From Thermopetrobacter sp. (GTDB taxonomy: Bacteria; Pseudomonadota; Alphaproteobacteria; Rhizobiales; Aestuariivirgaceae), in assembly GCA_011374735.1 (NCBI GenBank), contig DRPD01000345.1, positions 1 through 9,713 on the forward strand: 9,713 nucleotides of DNA, read 5' to 3'. Below, in pieces: positions 5,414 to 9,713 of the stretch; position 1 is the stretch's first letter; the number at the start of each line of letters is the position of its first letter. The translations under genes were made by a program, and so were the position numbers. The notes under the pieces are model-generated. The model searched no databases and had not been told where the DNA came from. It worked only from the letters and a program-made list of their open reading frames with translations.

Positions 5414-5639
5414 ACATCCACAGGTTGCATGCCCCCGCGACGCCTCCGCTCGCAGGTGGCGGGCGTTAACCTTTCATTAACCATTGGCCGGGCGGACGGG
5501 ATTTTTTTTCGCCCGCCACCGCGCCCATCCACACCCCTCCCCTCACGTCTGTGGAGAACGAACGATTGCCGGCTGCAAGCGTGCGAAAATCCGGCCATTC
5601 TCGCCATATCGGTGATGCGGCTTGCCCACCTTCTCCACA
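5414..5639. promoter_or_regulatory. Cluster of DnaA-like boxes
   Basis: Compared with TTATCCACA, 5631-5639 is TTCTCCACA (8 of 9), 5550-5558 is its exact reverse complement TGTGGAGAA, and 5414-5422 (ACATCCACA) and 5525-5533 (CCATCCACA) match 7 of 9. Four boxes within 226 bp, two of them a facing inverted pair, suggest DnaA binding. This could control nrdJ, as DnaA does for nrd genes elsewhere, or be part of an origin. None is a perfect box. Confidence 0.35.
5466..5481. promoter_or_regulatory. CtrA-type binding site TTAA-N7-TTAAC
   Basis: TTAA at 5466-5469, seven bases, then TTAAC at 5477-5481 is an exact match to the full CtrA consensus of alphaproteobacteria. It lies among DnaA-like boxes in an AT-rich patch about 530 bp before nrdJ. 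Confidence 0.5.
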
Positions 5640-5654
5640 GCCCATCCACGGCCG

Positions 5655-5670
5655 ACACAAGATGTTGTGG
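5655..5670. promoter_or_regulatory. Candidate NrdR box
   Basis: ACACAAGATGTTGTGG is an imperfect 16-bp palindrome (reverse complement CCACAACATCTTGTGT) of the kind bound by NrdR, the ATP/dATP-sensing repressor of ribonucleotide reductase genes. It sits 26 bp upstream of a -35-like TTGACG and is the right site class for a gene such as nrdJ. NrdR usually binds a pair of boxes; I do not see a clear second copy. Confidence 0.45.
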
Positions 5671-5695
5671 GTGGCCAAATCGTGCATACCAGCCC

Positions 5696-5725
5696 TTGAC
5701 GGCATGAGCGGGATCGGGTTACCTT
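5696..5725 (+). promoter_or_regulatory. Weak candidate promoter for nrdJ
   Basis: TTGACG at 5696-5701 (5 of 6) is followed after 18 nt by TACCTT at 5720-5725 (3 of 6). If used, it would give a leader of about 280 nt. The nearby NrdR-like palindrome is the main reason to list it. Confidence 0.3.
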
Positions 5726-5968
5726 GAAGAGGCTTTCGACGGGGCCTTGAACGGCATGTGCGAGAGGCAACGGGCCACCGGTGAAAGCGTGGCATTTTCC
5801 TTCGTTTCGCAAGGTGTCGCGCGCGGAAACGTCATGTCCGCCCGGAGGCATTTTCCGCGGTCTGTCGAGTGAGGCGTCCTCGCCGCTTGTGTGCATGTCG
5901 CGGGCGGGGCGGGCGCTGTGGGTCATGGGGGCTTGCCCGGCGACGGGCGGGCGGAAACGCAAGAATCA

Positions 5969-6002
5969 GGCGCCGGCACCATACCGGCGCCGCCTTGGGG
6001 AG
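5969..6002 (+). promoter_or_regulatory. GC hairpin followed by the nrdJ ribosome binding site
   Basis: GGCGCCGG (5969-5976) and CCGGCGCC (5984-5991) form a perfect 8-bp stem with loop CACCATA. Five bases later comes GGGGAG (5997-6002), the Shine-Dalgarno sequence 11 nt before the ATG at 6014. There is no U-tract, so it is not a terminator. It may protect the mRNA or influence translation. Confidence 0.45.
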
Positions 6003-6013
6003 AACACGACACG

Positions 6014-9000
6014 ATGAAGATCACCCGCCATTTCACCCGCGACGGCGTGGACGTGTATGAGGGCATCGCCTTTCAGCACGCCACCAGCGAGATCCGCAAC
6101 CCGGACGGCTCGGTGGTGTTCCGCATGGAGGACGTGGAGATGCCGGCCGCCTTCTCGCAGGTGGCGGCCGACATGATGGCCCAGAAATATTTCCGCAAGG
6201 CCGGGGTGCCGGCGCGCCTGAAGAAGGTGCCGGAGGAAGGCGTGCCGGAATGGCTGTGGCGCTCCGTGCCCGACGAGGCGGCGCTGGCCGAACTGCCGGA
6301 AGAGGAGCGCACCACCCATGAGCGTTCCGCCAAACAGCTGTTCGACCGGCTGGCCGGGGCCTGGACCTACTGGGGCTTCAAGGGCGGCTATTTCGACGGC
6401 GAGAAGGACGCCCGCGCCTTCTATGACGAGATGCGCCACATGCTGGTGAGGCAGATGGCGGCGCCCAACTCGCCGCAGTGGTTCAACACCGGCCTGTTCT
6501 GGGCCTATGGCATCGACGGCCCGGGCCAGGGGCACTATTACGTGGATCACGAGACGGGGCGGCTTAGGAAGTCCACCTCGTCCTATGAGCGGCCGCAGCC
6601 GCACGCCTGCTTCATCCAGTCGATCAACGACGACCTGGTCAACGACGGCGGCATCATGGATCTGTGGGTGCGCGAAGCGCGGCTGTTCAAATACGGCTCC
6701 GGCACCGGCACCAACTTCTCCGCGCTGCGCTCGGAGAACGAGCCGCTGTCCGGCGGCGGCAAGTCGTCGGGGCTGATGAGCTTCCTGAAGATCGGCGACC
6801 GCGCCGCCGGGGCCATCAAGTCCGGCGGCACCACGCGCCGGGCCGCCAAGATGGTGATCGTCGATGTCGATCATCCGGACATCGAGACGTTCATCGACTG
6901 GAAGGCCAGGGAAGAGCGCAAGGTGGCGGCCCTGGTGACCGGCTCGAAGGTGGTGGAGCGCCACCTGCGGGCCATCATGAAGGCGTGCGTGAACTGCGAG
7001 GGATCGGGCGACGACTGCTTCGATGCGAAGCGCAACCCGGCCCTGAAACGGGCCATGCAGGCGGCGCGCAAGGACTTCGTGCCGGAGAACTACATCCGCC
7101 GGGTGGTGCAGTTCGCCAAACAGGGCTTCACGGAGCTCACCTTCGAGACCTACGACACCGACTGGGACGGCGAGGCCTACTACACCGTGTCGGGCCAGAA
7201 CTCGAACAATTCGGTGCGCGTCACCGACGCCTTCATGCGGGCCGTGCAGGCCGATGACGAATGGCCGCTGATCCGCCGCACCGACGGCGAAGTGGCCAGA
7301 ACCGTCTCGGCCCGCGCCCTGTGGGAGAAGATCGGCGAGGCGGCCTGGCAGTCGGCCGATCCGGGGGTGCAATATCACACCACCATCAACGACTGGCACA
7401 CCTGCCCGGCCGGCGGCGAGATCCGCGCCTCCAACCCGTGTTCGGAATACATGTTCCTGGACGACACGGCGTGCAATCTGGCGTCGCTGAACCTGCTGGC
7501 GTTCCATGACCGCAAGGCCGGCCGGTTCGACGTGGCGGCGTTCGAGCACGCGGTGCGCCTGTGGACCATGGTGCTGGAAATCTCCGTCCTGATGGCCCAG
7601 TTCCCGTCGAGGGAGATCGCCCGGCTGTCCTACGACTACCGCACCCTGGGGCTGGGCTTCGCCAACATCGGCGGGCTGTTGATGACCATGGGCCTGCCCT
7701 ATGATTCCGATGAGGGCCGGGCCATGTGCGGCGCCATTTCCGCCGTGCTGACCGGGCAGGCCTACCGCACCTCGGCCGAAATGGCCGGCGCGCTGGGCCC
7801 CTTCGCGGCCTACGGCAAAAACGCCCGGCACATGCTGCGGGTGATCCGCAATCACCGCCGGGCGGCGCATGGCGAACGGGAGGGCTACGAGCAGCTCTCC
7901 ATCACCCCGGTGGCGCTGGATCACGCCAACTGCCCCGACGCCGCGCTGTCGCGCCGCGCCAAGGAGGTGTGGGACGAGGCGCTGGCGCTGGGCGAGAAAC
8001 ACGGCTATCGCAACGCCCAGGTGTCGGTGATCGCGCCCACGGGCACCATCGGGCTGGTCATGGACTGCGACACCACCGGCATCGAGCCGGACTTCGCGCT
8101 GGTGAAGTTCAAGAAGCTGGCCGGCGGCGGCTATCTGAAGATCATCAACCGCGCCGTGCCCGCCGCGCTCACCGCGCTGGGCTACGACGAACGCCAGCGC
8201 GAGGAGATCATCGCCTATGCCGTCGGCCATGGCAGCCTGAAGGACGCGCCGCACGTCAACCACGCGGCGCTGCGGGACAAGGGCTTCACCGACGCCCAGA
8301 TCGCGGCGCTGGAGAACGGGCTGGCCTCGGCCTACGACATCCGCTACGTGTTCAACCGCTTCACGCTGGGCGACGACTTCTGCCGCGACGTGCTGGGGAT
8401 GAGCGAGGAGCAACTGGGTGACGTGGGCTTCGACATCCTGGCCCATCTGGGCTTCACGAAGGAGCAGATCGAGGAGGCCAACATCCACGTGTGCGGCGCC
8501 ATGACGCTGGAGGGCGCGCCGCACCTGAAAGACGAGCACCTGCCGGTGTTCGACTGCGCCAACCCGTGCGGGCGGCTGGGCAAGCGCTTCCTGTCGGCGG
8601 AGAGCCACGTGCGCATGATGGCGGCCGCCCAGCCGTTCATCTCCGGGGCCATTTCCAAGACCGTCAACATGCCCAATGACGCGACGGTGGAGGAGTGCCT
8701 GCGGGTCTATGAGCTGTCGTGGAAGCTGGGGCTGAAGGCCAACGCGCTGTATCGCGACGGCTCGAAGCTCTCGCAGCCGCTGATGGCCCAGGCGCTGGAC
8801 GACGACGACGAGGACGCCGAGGAACTGGCCGAGGCCATCGCGGCGGCCAGGCCGGCCGCGCAGCGGGTGGAGAAGATCGTCGAGAAGGTGGTGGAAAAGG
8901 TGATCGAAGTGCGCCGCCGCGAGAAGCTGCCCACCCGCCGCAAGGGCTACACCCAGAAGGCGGTGGTGGGCGGCCACAAGGTCTATCTGCGCACCGGTGA

Positions 9001-9712
9001 ATACGACGACGGGCGGCTGGGCGAAATCTTCATCGACATGCACAAGGAGGGCGCCGCCTTCCGCGCCATGATGAACAATTTCGCCATCGCCGTCTCGCTG
9101 GGCCTGCAATACGGCGTGCCGCTGGAGGAATACGTGGAGGCCTTCACCTTCACCCGCTTCGAGCCGGCCGGCCCGGTGCAGGGCAACGACACCATAAAGC
9201 AGGCCACCTCCATCCTCGACTACATCTTCCGCGAGCTGGCCATCTCCTATCTGAGCCGCCACGATCTGGCCCATGTCGATCCGGCCGACATCGGCTTCGA
9301 CGCCATGGGCAAGGGGGTGAGCGAGGGCAAGGCGCCGGCCGACGGCGCGGCGGACGAGGAGGCGCTGCCTCCCGCCCTGCCGGCGGCGAAGGTGATGTCC
9401 ACCGGCTTCATGCGGCGGCGCATGACGGCGGAGGACAACGTGGTGCTGATGCACGGCCATGCCGCCGCCCTGCCGGCCGCGGACGACGGCGCCACCATGC
9501 GCGCCGCCGCCCCGGAACTGGCCGAGGAACCGGCCCGCGCACTGCAACCTCAGGAGGTGGCGCAGGCCACCACCGACATGCAGCGCATCGCGGAGGCGCG
9601 CATGAAGGGCTATGAGGGCGAGGCCTGCACCGAGTGCGGCAACTTCACCATGGTGCGCAACGGCACCTGCCTGAAGTGCGACACCTGCGGCGCCACCTCC
9701 GGGTGCAGTTGA
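6014..9712 (+). CDS. nrdJ: Adenosylcobalamin-dependent (class II) ribonucleoside-diphosphate reductase
   Basis: The 1232-residue enzyme reduces ribonucleotides to deoxyribonucleotides using vitamin B12 to make its thiyl radical, without oxygen dependence. [16 protein letters not shown] is at 151-166. C199 (in PHACFIQSI) and C487 (in [10 protein letters not shown]) are the likely redox pair. N474-P-C476-S-E478 is the radical-site motif NxCx[15 protein letters not shown] is at 228-241 and the phosphate-loop motif PTGTIG at 675-680. Residues 928-940 are an acidic linker ([13 protein letters not shown]), followed by a repetitive charged helix ([15 protein letters not shown]) and a TSCPD-type domain at about 975-1085. 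The C-terminus has six Cys (1205, 1208, 1219, 1222, 1225, 1231), zinc-ribbon-like and probably the disulfide shuttle. The length is normal for the long alphaproteobacterial form. The ATG at 6014 has GGGGAG upstream and fits the family N-terminus; an in-frame ATG at 5891 is rejected. The gene is complete, ending one base before the window edge. Confidence 0.97.
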   Translation: MKITRHFTRDGVDVYEGIAFQHATSEIRNPDGSVVFRMEDVEMPAAFSQVAADMMAQKYFRKAGVPARLKKVPEEGVPEWLWRSVPDEAALAELPEEERTTHERSAKQLFDRLAGAWTYWGFKGGYFDGEKDARAFYDEMRHMLVRQMAAPNSPQWFNTGLFWAYGIDGPGQGHYYVDHETGRLRKSTSSYERPQPHACFIQSINDDLVNDGGIMDLWVREARLFKYGSGTGTNFSALRSENEPLSGGGKSSGLMSFLKIGDRAAGAIKSGGTTRRAAKMVIVDVDHPDIETFIDWKAREERKVAALVTGSKVVERHLRAIMKACVNCEGSGDDCFDAKRNPALKRAMQAARKDFVPENYIRRVVQFAKQGFTELTFETYDTDWDGEAYYTVSGQNSNNSVRVTDAFMRAVQADDEWPLIRRTDGEVARTVSARALWEKIGEAAWQSADPGVQYHTTINDWHTCPAGGEIRASNPCSEYMFLDDTACNLASLNLLAFHDRKAGRFDVAAFEHAVRLWTMVLEISVLMAQFPSREIARLSYDYRTLGLGFANIGGLLMTMGLPYDSDEGRAMCGAISAVLTGQAYRTSAEMAGALGPFAAYGKNARHMLRVIRNHRRAAHGEREGYEQLSITPVALDHANCPDAALSRRAKEVWDEALALGEKHGYRNAQVSVIAPTGTIGLVMDCDTTGIEPDFALVKFKKLAGGGYLKIINRAVPAALTALGYDERQREEIIAYAVGHGSLKDAPHVNHAALRDKGFTDAQIAALENGLASAYDIRYVFNRFTLGDDFCRDVLGMSEEQLGDVGFDILAHLGFTKEQIEEANIHVCGAMTLEGAPHLKDEHLPVFDCANPCGRLGKRFLSAESHVRMMAAAQPFISGAISKTVNMPNDATVEECLRVYELSWKLGLKANALYRDGSKLSQPLMAQALDDDDEDAEELAEAIAAARPAAQRVEKIVEKVVEKVIEVRRREKLPTRRKGYTQKAVVGGHKVYLRTGEYDDGRLGEIFIDMHKEGAAFRAMMNNFAIAVSLGLQYGVPLEEYVEAFTFTRFEPAGPVQGNDTIKQATSILDYIFRELAISYLSRHDLAHVDPADIGFDAMGKGVSEGKAPADGAADEEALPPALPAAKVMSTGFMRRRMTAEDNVVLMHGHAAALPAADDGATMRAAAPELAEEPARALQPQEVAQATTDMQRIAEARMKGYEGEACTECGNFTMVRNGTCLKCDTCGATSGCS

Positions 9713-9713
9713 C

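Larger units (their letters stand above)
5247..6013. other. Long intergenic region upstream of nrdJ without a convincing gene
   Basis: About 770 bp hold only short open frames on both strands. None has a recognisable motif, good ribosome binding site or conserved-looking composition, and several overlap each other antisense. What can be supported here is regulatory: GANTC sites, a CtrA-type site, DnaA-like boxes, an NrdR-like palindrome, a weak promoter and a hairpin beside the nrdJ ribosome binding site. The first half contains an AT-rich patch (TTAACCTTTCATTAACCAT and a T8 tract) in otherwise GC-rich DNA. Confidence 0.6.

Noticed and set aside
5498..5520. T8 tract flanked by GGGCGG and CGCCCGCC as a terminator
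   Set aside because: The T-run lies inside the would-be loop, before the second arm on the plus strand, so it is not an intrinsic terminator layout, and no gene ends nearby.
5720..6000. Cobalamin riboswitch in the nrdJ leader
   Set aside because: CGGTGAAAG (near 5779) and TCAGGCGCCGGC (near 5966) recall two riboswitch segments, and the spacing is about right. The B12 box is one base short, and GCCACTG and the CCCCGC-ACTGT segment are missing. Part of the match is explained by the GC hairpin.
5966..9547. Very long minus-strand open frame (1193 codons) opposite nrdJ
   Set aside because: It is a GC-rich antisense shadow of a well-recognised nrdJ. Its translation is Arg/His/Gly/Val-rich without motifs.

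Overview
The window is GC-rich and reads as an alphaproteobacterial chromosome segment. Three things point there. NDUFA12, mlaD, a DUF2155 gene and aat form a block that is, from memory, typical of that class. The class II ribonucleotide reductase NrdJ has the long form common in alphaproteobacteria. There are also an exact CtrA-type motif (TTAA-N7-TTAAC) and GANTC sites. No tRNA, rRNA or transposase gene was found.

Layout. Positions 1-972 hold two uncharacterised minus-strand genes in a probable operon. Positions 1052-2739 hold the most interesting locus. It has a minus-strand gene of 449 codons (possibly 487 before a frameshift) encoding a compact protein with one clear HEPN RNase motif (RNHVAH), and directly downstream on the same strand two 36-nt hairpin repeats separated by one 30-nt spacer. 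The repeat geometry (36/30), the perfect 10-bp stem, the GTTG start and the degenerate distal copy all look like a minimal CRISPR array of type VI. I interpret the pair as a miniature Cas13-like system, most plausibly the compact single-HEPN Cas13an/AbiF-related group. No cas1, cas2 or other adaptation gene is in the window.

Positions 2842-4746 are housekeeping. aat (plus strand, N-degron tagging) converges on a tightly packed minus-strand operon: NDUFA12 (complex I accessory subunit), mlaD (phospholipid transport), DUF2155 (exported protein). Positions 4867-5246 hold REP-type palindromes, one of them split by a 303-bp non-coding insertion with 18-bp terminal inverted repeats and a perfect 10-bp target duplication, so a MITE-like element. 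Positions 5200-6013 have no convincing gene but contain a cluster of candidate control sites (CtrA, DnaA-like, GANTC, NrdR-like) ahead of nrdJ. Positions 6014-9712 are a complete 1232-aa nrdJ.

How the parts relate. The defence-like locus appears to be an accessory insertion between two ordinary regions. It starts only 102 bp from aat and is transcribed away from it. The nrdJ upstream sites suggest that dNTP supply is tied to the cell cycle. All functional calls come from reading the sequence; no database or folding search was run.
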